Made by a program: the position numbers and the translations under genes. DNA of 64,000 nucleotides from Saprospiraceae bacterium (GTDB taxonomy: Bacteria; Bacteroidota; Bacteroidia; Chitinophagales; Saprospiraceae). Positions 46,418-55,752 of the stretch are shown in pieces. Each line of letters starts with the position of its first letter. Position 1 is the first letter of the stretch. The DNA lies in NCBI GenBank assembly GCA_016716335.1, contig JADJWN010000002.1, positions 186,001 to 250,000 on the forward strand. Direction: 5' to 3'. The notes beneath the pieces are model-generated. The model was given only the letters and a program-made list of their open reading frames with translations. It was not told the origin of the DNA and made no database searches.

Positions 46418-46966
46418 ATGTTAATCAAGTTCAATTTTTTATCATTGTTTTATTTTTGGGGACTCTCAGCCTGCTCAGCAGCTGTAAAAAAGAAGAGCCT
46501 GTCTCCAATCCTACTTTGTATGAACGCCTGGGAGGCGAAAAAATGGTAGCTGATCCCGCAAATCCGGGCCGTATGATCGAATCAGGACGTTTGGGCATTA
46601 GATCTGTGGTAGACAGTACAATTTTTGTAATTGTAGGAGAGGGTAAGATACTACAGTATTTTACACCATTACTGGCCGAGGTGGGTGCCGGAAATACACG
46701 GGATTGGCCAGATTAAGCAAAAGCCTTACTGATTTCTTTTGTGAAGGAACAGGGTCAAAAATTTCAAATATACGGGATTGAATATGAAAGATGCACATGA
46801 CCCTGCAAAGAATCCCCGGATGGCTTTGAAGTCAAATAATGCTGACATGGACATATTTATTCAAAGTGTGGTGAAAGGTGCCAGACAGAATAAGGTGCCG
46901 GAAGATATAATCAATGAATTTGGCAAGATACTCGAATCCTTAAGAAAAGATGTGGTCCAACGATAA
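46418..46966 (+). CDS. Truncated-haemoglobin-like lipoprotein, several frameshifts
   Basis: Restoring three single bases joins three frames: a lipoprotein signal (MLIKFNFFIIVLFLGTLSLL then SSCKKEEP), a globin start LYERLGGEKMVADPANPGRM, and KYTGLNMKDAHDPAKNPRM containing the proximal His. A final helix is VPEDIINEFGKILESL. The breaks are near 46440 (T run), near 46700, and in the A/T run near 46760. The order matches group 1 truncated haemoglobin. A lipid-anchored trHb would bind haem and O2/NO outside the cytoplasm. Whether it is a real pseudogene or an assembly artefact cannot be settled here. Confidence 0.65.
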
Positions 46967-47338
46967 GCAGAACTTTCATAACGGTGTGCATTGATAAACA
47001 CTGAATATGCAGGTAGGATAAAATGGTTAATTGAATATGGAATTAGGAAAGGAAAGGCCGGGCAATATGAATTAATTTTGTACGGCCTTACTTTTTTTTT
47101 ACCGTTTTAATAACTGTTTTGTCAGTTTTTGTGATTTTATTTTCAGGCGGTAATCATATTTCCGTATTTTAATAGCCATTTCACTAATTTTTTGAATAAA
47201 TTAACTCTGCATTACAGAAGTTTAAGAACTTTATTAATTTTGCTCCATCCTATTGTTTTGGTTTAATATTATCTCTTAATTATAGATATAGCGTCTATCA
47301 TAGAATCCATCAGAAACCGGAATGAATCCGGTCTTAAA
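46967..47338 (+). other. Intergenic region with sigma-operon promoter
   Basis: About 370 bases. TAATTTTG at 47235-47242 matches the -7 consensus and lies about 40 bases before the sigma-factor coding region begins. No gene or RNA was recognised in the rest. Confidence 0.4.
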
Positions 47339-47833
47339 ATGCTGTATGACAGTTATTCAGGTGCTATATTTTCCATTATTTTTGGAATTATAAAGCGAAA
47401 TAGCGAATCAGAAGAATTGTTGCATACGGTATTCCTTAAGGTATGGAACAATATAGATTCTTTCGATCAGAACAAAGGCACGTTGTTTACCTGGATGGCA
47501 CAGATTGCCAGAAATGCTGCATTAGACCTGAAAAGACTAAAATCATTCGAGAACGTCGGCAATACTGAATCTTTCACACTCCATGAACATGATAGTTATT
47601 CAACTTTGACAACGCAGGATATTGATCTGAAAAAAATTACGGATAAAATACCTGAAAAGTATAAAGTAATTTTAGACAAAATTTACCTTGAAGGTTATAC
47701 CCATCAGGAGTTAGCTGATGAGATGAACATACCTTTAGGCACCGTTAAATCAAGATTGAGGGAAGGTGTGAATCTATTGAGGCAAAGTTTAAAGAATGAG
47801 AGACATTTATTATATATGTTTATAAATTTTTAA
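47279..47833 (+). CDS. ECF sigma factor
   Basis: Region 2: MLYDSYSGAIFSIIFGII, and LFTWMAQIARNAALDLKRL. Region 4: IPEKYKVILDKIYLEGYTHQ, and ELADEMNIPLGTVKSRLREG. Family-like sequence (IDIASIIESIRNRNESGLK) extends upstream of the first ATG (47339), so translation should begin near 47279, where only ATT is available; the start is uncertain. The following gene, starting at TTG 47835, is its RskA-like anti-sigma factor. Confidence 0.85.
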   Translation: MIDIASIIESIRNRNESGLKMLYDSYSGAIFSIIFGIIKRNSESEELLHTVFLKVWNNIDSFDQNKGTLFTWMAQIARNAALDLKRLKSFENVGNTESFTLHEHDSYSTLTTQDIDLKKITDKIPEKYKVILDKIYLEGYTHQELADEMNIPLGTVKSRLREGVNLLRQSLKNERHLLYMFINF

Positions 47834-47834
47834 G

Positions 47835-48614
47835 TTGGATATTCAAGCATACATATCATCGGGAATATTGGAACTGTATGTTATCGGAGCCCTCTCAAGT
47901 GATGACATGAAGGAAGTTGAGGAAGTGGCCGGTAAGTATCCGGAAATCCAGATTGAAATATATGAAATATCCCGAAGCCTCGAGCAGTATGCCAGACTCC
48001 GTGGAAAAGAACTTTCACCGGAAGTATGGTCAGGATTGCAACAAAAACTTGCTTCCCAGAATGACAGAAGGGTGGGAGGTAGTATGATAAACCCAAGTAA
48101 ATCACGTGATTCTTTTATCAATGGTTTATATATAATTTTAGCGGTAGCTCTTTCCGGAGTATTTGGATATTTGCTATACCAAAGTAATCAGTTGAAAAAA
48201 AACATAAATGAACTTCAATCCAGATTAATCCAATGTGATTCATTAAAGGATAAAATGAATCTTGAACTTGATAAATTGTATGCCGTCTCGGGTATCAATG
48301 TCAAAAGAACTGTATTGCAGCCTAATCCGGAATATAATTCAGTAAAGATGGTGATGCATTCAGATGTAGCAGGAGAAAAAAATATCATGCAGATATTGCA
48401 GGCACCCGGCCTGAACATCGGGGAGGTTTACCAACTTTGGTATTTTGATGATAAGAATACTCCGGTACCATTAGAAACATTTACAGGGGATCAGTTGATC
48501 AATCAATTCAGTTTCATTCCACAAGCCAAAGTATATGCCATAACCATTGAACCAGAGGGTGGCAGTACCGTACCCACACTCTCCAGATTGATTGGCACAT
48601 TCAGTCTTATGTGA
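47835..48614 (+). CDS. RskA-family anti-sigma factor
   Basis: 259 residues from a TTG start immediately after the sigma-factor stop. The N-terminus SGILELYVIGALSSDDMKEV is the RskA anti-sigma signature. A membrane helix lies near residues 96-113 (LYIILAVALSGVFGYLLY), then a coiled coil. The RskA C-terminal domain follows: VYQLWYFDDKNTPVPLETF and AKVYAITIEPEGGSTVP. It holds the ECF factor at the inner membrane. Confidence 0.85.
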   Translation: MDIQAYISSGILELYVIGALSSDDMKEVEEVAGKYPEIQIEIYEISRSLEQYARLRGKELSPEVWSGLQQKLASQNDRRVGGSMINPSKSRDSFINGLYIILAVALSGVFGYLLYQSNQLKKNINELQSRLIQCDSLKDKMNLELDKLYAVSGINVKRTVLQPNPEYNSVKMVMHSDVAGEKNIMQILQAPGLNIGEVYQLWYFDDKNTPVPLETFTGDQLINQFSFIPQAKVYAITIEPEGGSTVPTLSRLIGTFSLM

Positions 48615-48979
48615 GCTTACCAATTCATTATGAATAATTCTTCAACAAAGCCATTAAGAAATAGCCTTGTACTCAATTGTTTTAATTATTCAAATCAAGT
48701 ATGCGGCTTTCTGAATAAAGGTACTCAGATCATAAAATTGAGAGTATGGCCATTAAAGACATTATCATTCTTTTTACGAACGGTATAGTTATTTAGAATT
48801 ATATGCTGAAAGTTAGTAAGCTAACTAAATATTTATAAATACAAATGAGTCTTATTATTTCAATAAGACGGTGCATCAACAAAATGACTTAATCTGCAAC
48901 CATTTCATGCTATTATAGATTTTTAAGCAAGATAGCGGATTAAAACATTTAGTCACTTTTTTATTACATTTGCTGTCTC
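48615..48979 (+). other. Intergenic region
   Basis: About 365 AT-rich bases without a recognisable gene or RNA. TACATTTG at 48965-48972 near the right end is the likely -7 element of the next sigma gene. Confidence 0.45.
48965..48972 (+). promoter_or_regulatory. -7 promoter element of sigma-factor gene
   Basis: TACATTTG matches TAnnTTTG. The ATG at 48980 follows after only 7 bases, consistent with a leaderless or nearly leaderless mRNA. Confidence 0.45.
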
Positions 48980-49598
48980 ATGGGAAAACAGAAAAAAAAG
49001 CAAGGCACAGCAAATCTTTGAAGAAGAACTCTTCCCCCACATGGAGGCGCTCAAAACCTTTGCCTATCACCTTACATACAATGAAGACGATGCGGATGAT
49101 CTGGTGCAGGAAACCTACCTCAAAGCACATAAGTTTTTAGAAAATTATCATTCGGGAACTAATGCCAAGGCATGGTTGTTTAAAATACTCAAGAACGCAT
49201 ACATCAATGAATTCCGCCGTAAGCGCAGACAGCCTAAAAGGGTGGATTTCGAAAATGCGGTCAACTTCCTCGAAGATCAGGAGAACAGCATTCCGAAAAT
49301 TCAGGATTCTGTTGAGGCTTTCTACATAAGTGAATTGGGGGACGAGGTAACTCTGGCACTCAACTCACTACCTCAGGAGTTTCAGGAAGTGATATTTCTC
49401 TGTGATGTGGAGGGCTTCAGTTATGAAGAAATAGCTGAAATCACAAGCTTGCCCATCGGAACTGTAAGGTCACGATTGTTCAGAGCCAGAAATGCTTTGA
49501 AGGAAAAATTGAAATCATATGCTCAGCACTTCGGATATGAAGATAAACGAGGTAAAAAGCAGATAGAGAGAAAAGACACGTCTAACCCTAACCCTTAA
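48980..49598 (+). CDS. ECF sigma factor, one-base insertion near start
   Basis: The family-like N-terminus MGKQKKSKAQQIFEEELFPH joins MEALKTFAYHLTYNEDDADD only if the A8 run (48992-48999) has seven bases. Region 2 motifs DLVQETYLKAHKFLENY and AWLFKILKNAYINEFRR, and region 4 LPQEFQEVIFLCDVEGFSYE with EIAEITSLPIGTVRSRLFRA, make this a typical Bacteroidota ECF factor. It is followed 10 bp later by a small anti-sigma gene. Confidence 0.88.
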
Positions 49599-49608
49599 AT
49601 TTCAGGAT

Positions 49609-49848
49609 ATGAGTAATTTTTACATGAATGATGCGATCCGAAAGAAAATACATATGTATCTCGATCAGCAATTGCCCCAGAAGGAGAGGGTAAAGCTTGA
49701 AATTCTAGCACAGACATATCCGGAAGTAAAGACGGAGATCGAGCAGACTGAACACATGAAGGAATTGATAAAAATTGCCGTCAAAAGGCAAGAGGTCTCG
49801 CCCCGTTGTAAAGCCTGTATAGAACAGATATGGATAGTGCAACCCTGA
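49609..49848 (+). CDS. Small soluble anti-sigma factor
   Basis: 79 residues. The helix NDAIRKKIHMYLDQQLPQKE recalls the sigma-binding helix of anti-sigma factors, and a C-terminal CKACIEQ gives two cysteines that may bind zinc with the upstream His. No membrane segment. It is placed 10 bp downstream of an ECF sigma gene. The role is inferred mainly from position. Confidence 0.6.
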   Translation: MSNFYMNDAIRKKIHMYLDQQLPQKERVKLEILAQTYPEVKTEIEQTEHMKELIKIAVKRQEVSPRCKACIEQIWIVQP

Positions 49849-49946
49849 TAAAATTTTTTAACACTACCCGTTGATAACTATTTCCGAAAATTAAATTCTG
49901 TGAGTCAGGTATATTTCCTAATTTTGTCAAAAATTTACTTTGCTCC

Positions 49947-50890
49947 ATGCCTGATGTAAAACTTTTTGCCGGCACCCAGTCCCGCCATGTTGCCGAAAAA
50001 ATTGGGCCGACTATTACGGCTATCCCCTCGGAGATATCACAGTAAAACGATTCAGTGATGGCGAAATGCAGATTATCATCAATGAATCCGTCAGAGGAGC
50101 ATATGTATTTTTTATTACCTCTACCTTTGGCTCCGCCGATAACATTATGGAGCTCTTACTCATGATTGATTCTGCCAAACGGGCTTCTGCCGGCTATATT
50201 ACGGCGGTAATCCCTTACTTCGGGTATGCCAGACAGGACAGGAAAGACAAGCCCAGAGTCCCAATATCTGCCAAGTTGGTTGCCAATCTTCTCCAGGCAT
50301 CAGGGGTCAACAGGATTATGACCATGGACCTTCATGCAGAGCAGATACAAGGCTTCTTTGATATCCCGGTGGATCACCTTAAAAGCGAGGCAATATTCAT
50401 TCCCTACCTCGCCAAGATGAATCTTGACAATGTGACCTTTGCATCTCCGGATGTGGGCGGAGTAAAAAGAGCCAGAAGCTATGCCAAATATTTTCAGAGA
50501 GATCTCGTCATCTGCGACAAAGAAAGGATAATTGCCAATGAGGTGGCAGCCATCACAGTCATCGGGGAAGTGGCCGGCAAAGATGTGATACTGGTGGATG
50601 ACATCATTGATACCGCAGGTACCCTGTGCAAAGCTGCTGATGCCCTGATGGAAAAAGGGGCCAACAGTGTCAGAGCTATCCTTACGCATCCGGTTTTGTC
50701 CGGTAAAGCCTATGAGAATATCGAAAAGTCCAGGATAATGGAGATCATTGTCACAGACAGCATACCGTTACGCGAAAAATCAGACAAGATCAAGGTACTT
50801 TCCTCCGCCAAACTTTTTGCAAGGGCTATCCGAAATACCCACGAATACAAGTCCATTGCAGCCCTCTTTGTAGATAAAGAGATGCAGTAA
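49947..50890 (+). CDS. prs: Ribose-phosphate pyrophosphokinase, one-base deletion near start
   Basis: The first frame reads MPDVKLFAGTQSRHVAEKIG, then fails. The next frame supplies ADYYGYPLGDITVKRFSDGE and continues to 50890. One extra G in the GGG at 50004-50006 restores a ~315-residue enzyme. Signatures are PYFGYARQDRKDKPRVPISA (ATP site), TMDLHAEQIQGFFDIPVDHL and the PRPP loop VILVDDIIDTAGTLCKAADA. It makes PRPP for nucleotide synthesis. The gene is normally essential, so the frameshift is very probably a sequencing error. It is followed by rplY, the usual Bacteroidota order. Confidence 0.94.
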
Positions 50891-50912
50891 AAAATAATTG
50901 TCTCAAAAATGC

Positions 50913-50941
50913 TTGCAGAATAAGGAATAATCTTATCTTTG
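50913..50941 (+). promoter_or_regulatory. rplY promoter
   Basis: TTG at 50913-50915 and TATCTTTG at 50934-50941 with 18 bp between them, close to the ideal Bacteroidota promoter. The rplY ATG lies 33 bases downstream. Confidence 0.65.
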
Positions 50942-50974
50942 CAGCTCTTTTCAAATAAGCATAGTTTATTTTGT

Positions 50975-51580
50975 ATGAATACTGTAGCAATTCAAGGAAG
51001 TGTAAGAGCTGAAATCGGTAAAAGAGGTTCTAAAAATGACCGTTCTCAAGGCACTATACCAGCTGTACTGTATGGCGGTAAAGAAGTGGTGCATTTCACC
51101 GTAAAGCCCTCTGAAGTAAAACATATCATCTATACTCCGGATTTCAAAATTGCGGAATTGGATGTAGATGGACAAAAATCAAGAGCAATTCTGAAGTCAG
51201 TTCAGTTTCACCCTATTACAGATGAGGTGATTCACATTGACTTTCTCAGACTCATTGATAAAACTCCGGTGAAAGTAGAAGTGCCTCTCCGTTTCAAGGG
51301 AGCATCTCCCGGTGTGAAGGTAGGGGGCAAACTGATCCAGCAGGTAAGAAAAATCAAAATCAAGACCACTCCCGAGTATATCGTAGATGAGTTGAAAGCA
51401 GATATCTCCAAGCTGGATCTCGGTCAGTCTCTCAGAGTAAGAGATATTATCACTCCTCAAGGGGTCGAAATAATCAATAATCCCGCTACTCCAGTGGCGC
51501 TGATCGAAATTCCGAGAGCATTGAAAGCAGCAGCAGCCGCTGAAGCTAAAGCAGATGCAAAAGGAAAGAAGAAAAAGTAA
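50975..51580 (+). CDS. rplY: 50S ribosomal protein L25 (long, CTC form)
   Basis: 201 residues. The 5S-rRNA-binding N-terminal domain has GSVRAEIGKRGSKNDRSQGT, IPAVLYGGKEVVHFTV and LKSVQFHPITDEVIHIDFLR. The TL5/CTC C-terminal domain is PVKVEVPLRFKGASPGVK through RVRDIITPQGVEII. It ends in an Ala/Lys-rich tail. The ATG at 50975 gives the conserved MNTVAIQGSV start; the frame is open further upstream. Own promoter and a strong terminator. Confidence 0.95.
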   Translation: MNTVAIQGSVRAEIGKRGSKNDRSQGTIPAVLYGGKEVVHFTVKPSEVKHIIYTPDFKIAELDVDGQKSRAILKSVQFHPITDEVIHIDFLRLIDKTPVKVEVPLRFKGASPGVKVGGKLIQQVRKIKIKTTPEYIVDELKADISKLDLGQSLRVRDIITPQGVEIINNPATPVALIEIPRALKAAAAAEAKADAKGKKKK

Positions 51581-51605
51581 AATCTGAAGGATTAAGATTC
51601 ATAAA

Positions 51606-51645
51606 AAACAGGTATCCGATTGTCTTATCGGGTACCTGTTTTTAT
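51606..51645 (+). terminator. Rho-independent terminator after rplY
   Basis: ACAGGTA pairs with TACCTGT around a CCGAT/ATCGG inner stem, followed by TTTTTATTTT. Confidence 0.85.
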
Positions 51646-51711
51646 TTTGAGTATTTTATTCCAGGGTTTTGCCATCATAGGATACAATCTATCTACCTTA
51701 CTTTCCCTCCC

Positions 51712-51880
51712 GGGTAACTATTCAGCTATAACCCCGTAGGGGTGTAATATTTGTAACCACGGATTGTAAAATCCGTGGATAAAATGATAAAATAACTTTG
51801 ATTTTGGCGGGATTTTTGCCAAAATAAGCAAAAATCGTGACAAAATCTATGCAGGGTATAATATAGCTGAATAGTTACCC
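51712..51880. repeat. MITE-like element with 19-bp perfect inverted ends
   Basis: GGGTAACTATTCAGCTATA at 51712-51730 is the exact reverse complement of 51862-51880. Inside are two further hairpins, ACCCCGTAGGGGT and CCACGGATTGTAAAATCCGTGG-like, and an AT-rich core. No ORF. CTCC occurs on both flanks but is one base out of register on the left, so a target duplication is uncertain. It lies between the rplY terminator and the sulfotransferase-like genes. Confidence 0.6.
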
Positions 51881-52014
51881 CTCCGGATTACATCCAGACT
51901 TTACTGGATGATCCCTGTCCACAAAGGACTAATGGTACTCCATTTATATTATCAATCTTTGCCCAATACGATAAATTGCTGGCTCTTTAGATTGCTGTGT
52001 AGAGATCTTAGACC

Positions 52015-53688
52015 TCACTGAGTTTTGGTAAAAGCTTTCAGTATCCCTGTACCTTCCTGATAAAGAAAATAAAGACCTGCACTCATATTACTGATATCCA
52101 GATGATTGATGCCGGGCTGGAGTTTTATTTTTCTGATGGTTCTTCCCTGTACATCCATTATCAGGGCCTCATATGTTTTTTTCTCATCTGAATACACCGC
52201 AATCATATCTATTGCAGGATTGGGATATAAGCTGATAAATGATTTCCCCTCAGAATGGATATCCTTCACATTAACCAATTGCTGGCAATAATCTTCATTG
52301 GGGCTGCTTTCTATCCAGCCTTTGCTGCTGAGATCTCTGTCTGTGAATGCAGAATAGTCTTTGGGATAACGCTTCATACGAAAAGTCAGATTATCATTCA
52401 AGACCAATGTGGTACCCTGTGGCACGGGTAACCCGTTCTTGAGCGGTACCAGATATTCCCAGACGATTTCACCGGCAGGAGTAAGTTCAAAGGCATAGCC
52501 CTGTCTGCCAGAGTGTATCAGGACATTGCGGTTGGGCAGTAACTGAAAACTGGATAATCCGTCAGAATACAGCTTAGTGGGCACCGGATGTGTAAACACC
52601 CTGTCGAAATCTGCCGGGCCCCAAACACCATCAGTCATTCTGTACCTCCATTCATACATATCCCAGGGAGGATTGAATATCCCTGCTGCCGAAAAATTGC
52701 TGCCAACTCTGTTATTGAACACTCCCAACTTGCCGAAATCGGGATCTGCCTGTGTAATGAAATCCAGTATCCAGTGGATATCATGCTGGAAAAACAATTT
52801 CTGGTCGGCCTGAGTACCTTTTTTGTAGGTTCTGGGATTACCCCATCTGTACATCAGGTCGCCACCTTTGCCCGAAAGTCCTCCCGTACTGCCGGCAGCC
52901 TGTTCAGTGGTGGTGCTGTGATCTATGATCCATACTTCTTCATAAGTAGGAGTACTGACAATTATCTGATTCAGAAAAGGATTGTAATCTATGGCATTCA
53001 TATGCATCCAAGTCACTGCGGTGGATATGGCGGGGTAATTAATGTCTATTTTACCCGGATTTTCGGAGACAACCCCATAGTTATCCTTGCCCGGGTCAAA
53101 ATCCTGAATGAGGTGGTCCCATTGCTTCCATTCCCATATCGTTTCTCCGGTGTAAGGATTGACCTCCAGTATGACTTCGGCAAAGAGTCTGTTTTCATTA
53201 AATCTCGTGGTATCTCTGCCTGCCTGCACGATTTCAGCTCTGGATTTCGGCTCCCATGCCAACACCAGCACATTTCCGTTAGGCAGCGGAGCGATATCAT
53301 GGTGCAACCTTCGTTTCGAATTATTCAGGGTGTACAGGGCCAGCAGGTTGTTGTCCCAATCTCTGACTTCCACCATGGCACCGCTTCCGCCACCGTTGAT
53401 GGTGTCCTGAGAAGTATTTTTCAGTCTTTTTGCCTTGATCAGCTTGCCATCCGGCATAAGATAAGCTGTAATCCCCGGATGAAACTCAAATCCGTCTTCC
53501 CACATATGTACGATCTCCCCGCAATTGTTCAAAAGATATACATTCCCCTGATTGTGGGGATAAATGAGGTTGTATCCATCATAGGATTTGTCTTTTTGAT
53601 AAGTGAGAAGCCCGACTGTCTGTTGTTGGCTGTATATACTTCCTGCAAAAAATGACAGGAAAATAAAAAGCATTGACCCTGATTTCAT
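52015..53688 (-). CDS. Arylsulfotransferase-like T9SS-secreted protein (copy 2)
   Basis: 557 residues with a signal peptide (about 1-20). The propeller-like body has NVYLLNNCGEIVHMWEDG, RLHHDIAPLPNGNVLVLAWE, TWMHMNAIDYNPFLNQIIVS and VWIIDHSTTTEQAAGSTGG, features of aryl-sulfate-sulfotransferase-like (ASST) proteins including paired His. The C-terminal ~80 residues are a type A sorting domain: SLYPNPAIDMIAVYS, IMDVQGRTIRKIKL and MSAGLYFLYQEGTG. It is probably exported to the surface or medium. It lies 3 bp downstream of a paralogue, from which it must have arisen by duplication. Enzyme activity is unproven. Confidence 0.8.
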   Translation of the reverse strand: MKSGSMLFIFLSFFAGSIYSQQQTVGLLTYQKDKSYDGYNLIYPHNQGNVYLLNNCGEIVHMWEDGFEFHPGITAYLMPDGKLIKAKRLKNTSQDTINGGGSGAMVEVRDWDNNLLALYTLNNSKRRLHHDIAPLPNGNVLVLAWEPKSRAEIVQAGRDTTRFNENRLFAEVILEVNPYTGETIWEWKQWDHLIQDFDPGKDNYGVVSENPGKIDINYPAISTAVTWMHMNAIDYNPFLNQIIVSTPTYEEVWIIDHSTTTEQAAGSTGGLSGKGGDLMYRWGNPRTYKKGTQADQKLFFQHDIHWILDFITQADPDFGKLGVFNNRVGSNFSAAGIFNPPWDMYEWRYRMTDGVWGPADFDRVFTHPVPTKLYSDGLSSFQLLPNRNVLIHSGRQGYAFELTPAGEIVWEYLVPLKNGLPVPQGTTLVLNDNLTFRMKRYPKDYSAFTDRDLSSKGWIESSPNEDYCQQLVNVKDIHSEGKSFISLYPNPAIDMIAVYSDEKKTYEALIMDVQGRTIRKIKLQPGINHLDISNMSAGLYFLYQEGTGILKAFTKTQ

Positions 53689-53691
53689 TTT

Positions 53692-55383
53692 TTAAATTTT
53701 AATGACCAAAGATGAGATTTTTAACTTTCTTTCAAAGTCAGAAAGCCGGATAAAATATACTCCTGATTGCAAACTTGATAAATCTATAGTTTGATGTGCA
53801 TGATACCACCTGCCGGAGCGTACCAATCGACCTGCCGCATCAAGCAGACTGAATTCGATACCTTCGGGCAATTCAGGTGAAAGGTGGATCAAAGCATTTT
53901 CTATATCTACCCTTACCCAATGTTTCGGGTCTTTGCTCCATTGCTCTGTGGATGAGGATAAGCGTACACAATCATCTGTGGCAGGGCTGGATATGAGCGG
54001 AAGAGCGGGTCTTGTCAATGCTTTACCGGAAAATGCCTTATAATCTTTTGCGTAGCTTTTGGCGGTAAACAGGTCGTTACTTTGGGGTACAGTGCCTTGA
54101 GGTACCACACCAAAGTTGTTCACAGGATTGACAAATTCCCACAATACCTGATCATTACTGTCCACTTCCGAAATTTTTCCTTTGTTCCCTTCACAAATCA
54201 GTAGATTTCCGTTTTCAAGCAGGCCGACTCCCGACAGTCTCGCAGAATACATAGATGTAGGAGGATTGGCTCTGTATTGTCTGTGGATTTCAGCCAGTCC
54301 GAAAAAGCCATCCCTTACAATGTATCCTCCATTGCTGTCATATGCAGGCTGCCAGATGAATATTTCAGAGAATGGTTCAGGCGTTCGGTTGATACCATTG
54401 TTGAATACCATCATAGCGTCTTCATGCCCTGTTTTTTGAATCCACTGTGCATCATGCTGACCATAAAAATACCGGTCTGCGGTATTATTTTTTCTGTGGG
54501 CAGCCGGATTACCGAATCTGTACAGGAAATCCCCTCCTTTTCCATATCGTCCTCCCGTACTGCCAAGGGCTTCTGATGAGGTTGTACTGTGGTCTATCAC
54601 ATATACCTCGCTGTGATGACGGGAGCTGATAAGTATCTGGTCTTTTACCGGATGGTAATCCAAGGAATTGAAATGCAGCCAGTCTGATGGGTTGGGTGCG
54701 CCATCGTCACGGTAATTGACATCCATTCTGCCCGGATTAAGTCTTACATCACCAAAGTTTTCTTTTGTCGCATCAAAGTCCTGTATAAGGTGGTCCCAAA
54801 TATTCCATTCCCATACTACCTCAAAATTCTGAGTGCCGGATGGACGTATTTCCATGATTTTTTCCGTCCAGATGCCCTGTGCCGGTACCAGGTCCGGTCT
54901 GAACCCGGCCTGTATGGCTTCCTCCGCCCGCTTCAGCTGGTAAAGCAGTACAAGAATATTTCCATTGGGCATCGGGTGCACCACATGGTGCTGATGTATG
55001 CTGTCATTAGCAAAATCAGCAGCCCACAAAAGATCTCCATCCCAGGATGTAATTTCCACCCGGCCCCCTATTCCGCCCGTAGTGAAGGCACCACCGATTC
55101 TGCACGCCCGGAGCAATTTTCCATCTTCCAGCAGATGCACATTTTGTCCGGGAAAGTACTGGCTTTGCCATCGGTGCACCACAAAGCCACACTTGTCCAT
55201 CAGGAATGTCTGTCGTGAACTTGTAGGACTGAATAAAACATAGGCGTCGGTGGCGGTGCCTTCATACTTCAACAGACCTGAGGTAATCTGCCCTTGCAGT
55301 TGGAACAGTAACCCTGAAAACAGCATCACCAGAAAATGGTAATTGTAAAATCTGACTTTGTGATGTAGAACCATATTGGACAA
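53692..55383 (-). CDS. Arylsulfotransferase-like T9SS-secreted protein (copy 1)
   Basis: 563 residues, first gene of the tandem pair. Signal peptide near residues 11-32 (YNYHFLVMLFSGLLFQLQG). It shares the block order of the next gene: TFLMDKCGFVVHRWQSQYF, HQHHVVHPMPNGNILVLLYQ, WLHFNSLDYHPVKDQILISS and VYVIDHSTTSSEALGSTGG. The tail is SLLDAAGRLVRSGRWYHA and LQSGVYFIRLSDFERKLKIS, a sorting domain. Both copies keep the His pairs. Substrate unknown. Confidence 0.8.
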   Translation of the reverse strand: MSNMVLHHKVRFYNYHFLVMLFSGLLFQLQGQITSGLLKYEGTATDAYVLFSPTSSRQTFLMDKCGFVVHRWQSQYFPGQNVHLLEDGKLLRACRIGGAFTTGGIGGRVEITSWDGDLLWAADFANDSIHQHHVVHPMPNGNILVLLYQLKRAEEAIQAGFRPDLVPAQGIWTEKIMEIRPSGTQNFEVVWEWNIWDHLIQDFDATKENFGDVRLNPGRMDVNYRDDGAPNPSDWLHFNSLDYHPVKDQILISSRHHSEVYVIDHSTTSSEALGSTGGRYGKGGDFLYRFGNPAAHRKNNTADRYFYGQHDAQWIQKTGHEDAMMVFNNGINRTPEPFSEIFIWQPAYDSNGGYIVRDGFFGLAEIHRQYRANPPTSMYSARLSGVGLLENGNLLICEGNKGKISEVDSNDQVLWEFVNPVNNFGVVPQGTVPQSNDLFTAKSYAKDYKAFSGKALTRPALPLISSPATDDCVRLSSSTEQWSKDPKHWVRVDIENALIHLSPELPEGIEFSLLDAAGRLVRSGRWYHAHQTIDLSSLQSGVYFIRLSDFERKLKISSLVIKI

Positions 55384-55752
55384 AAATAGGCTGTTTTTCT
55401 CACTTTCCGGATAGGAAGTTTGTCAATTCGGGTACTTTTTCATTTGATTCAGACTAACTGTTTAGTGGTTTGCCATGCATAATTTTTATTGCCAATCGTA
55501 TAATTGAATGCAAAATATTAGCTTTATGGCTTTTTAACCCAAGTTATTCATTAGTACTTTGTCATGAGGGGTTAAAGTGCAATAAAATAAGCCATTTTAT
55601 CGACTGAGACATAGTATTGCTATGGTGAAGGAGGAAAATGGAGTGTAACGCCTTATTTTGAAGTAATTTAGCACTGTAATAAATTTTCTAATGAATAATT
55701 TGGGCTTAAATTCAGTCATTAACGTACGCAACCATTTCTATTCAGTATTACC
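55384..55752 (+). other. Intergenic region
   Basis: About 370 bases between the divergent sulfotransferase-like pair and the amylase gene. No gene, RNA or repeat was recognised. Confidence 0.5.
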
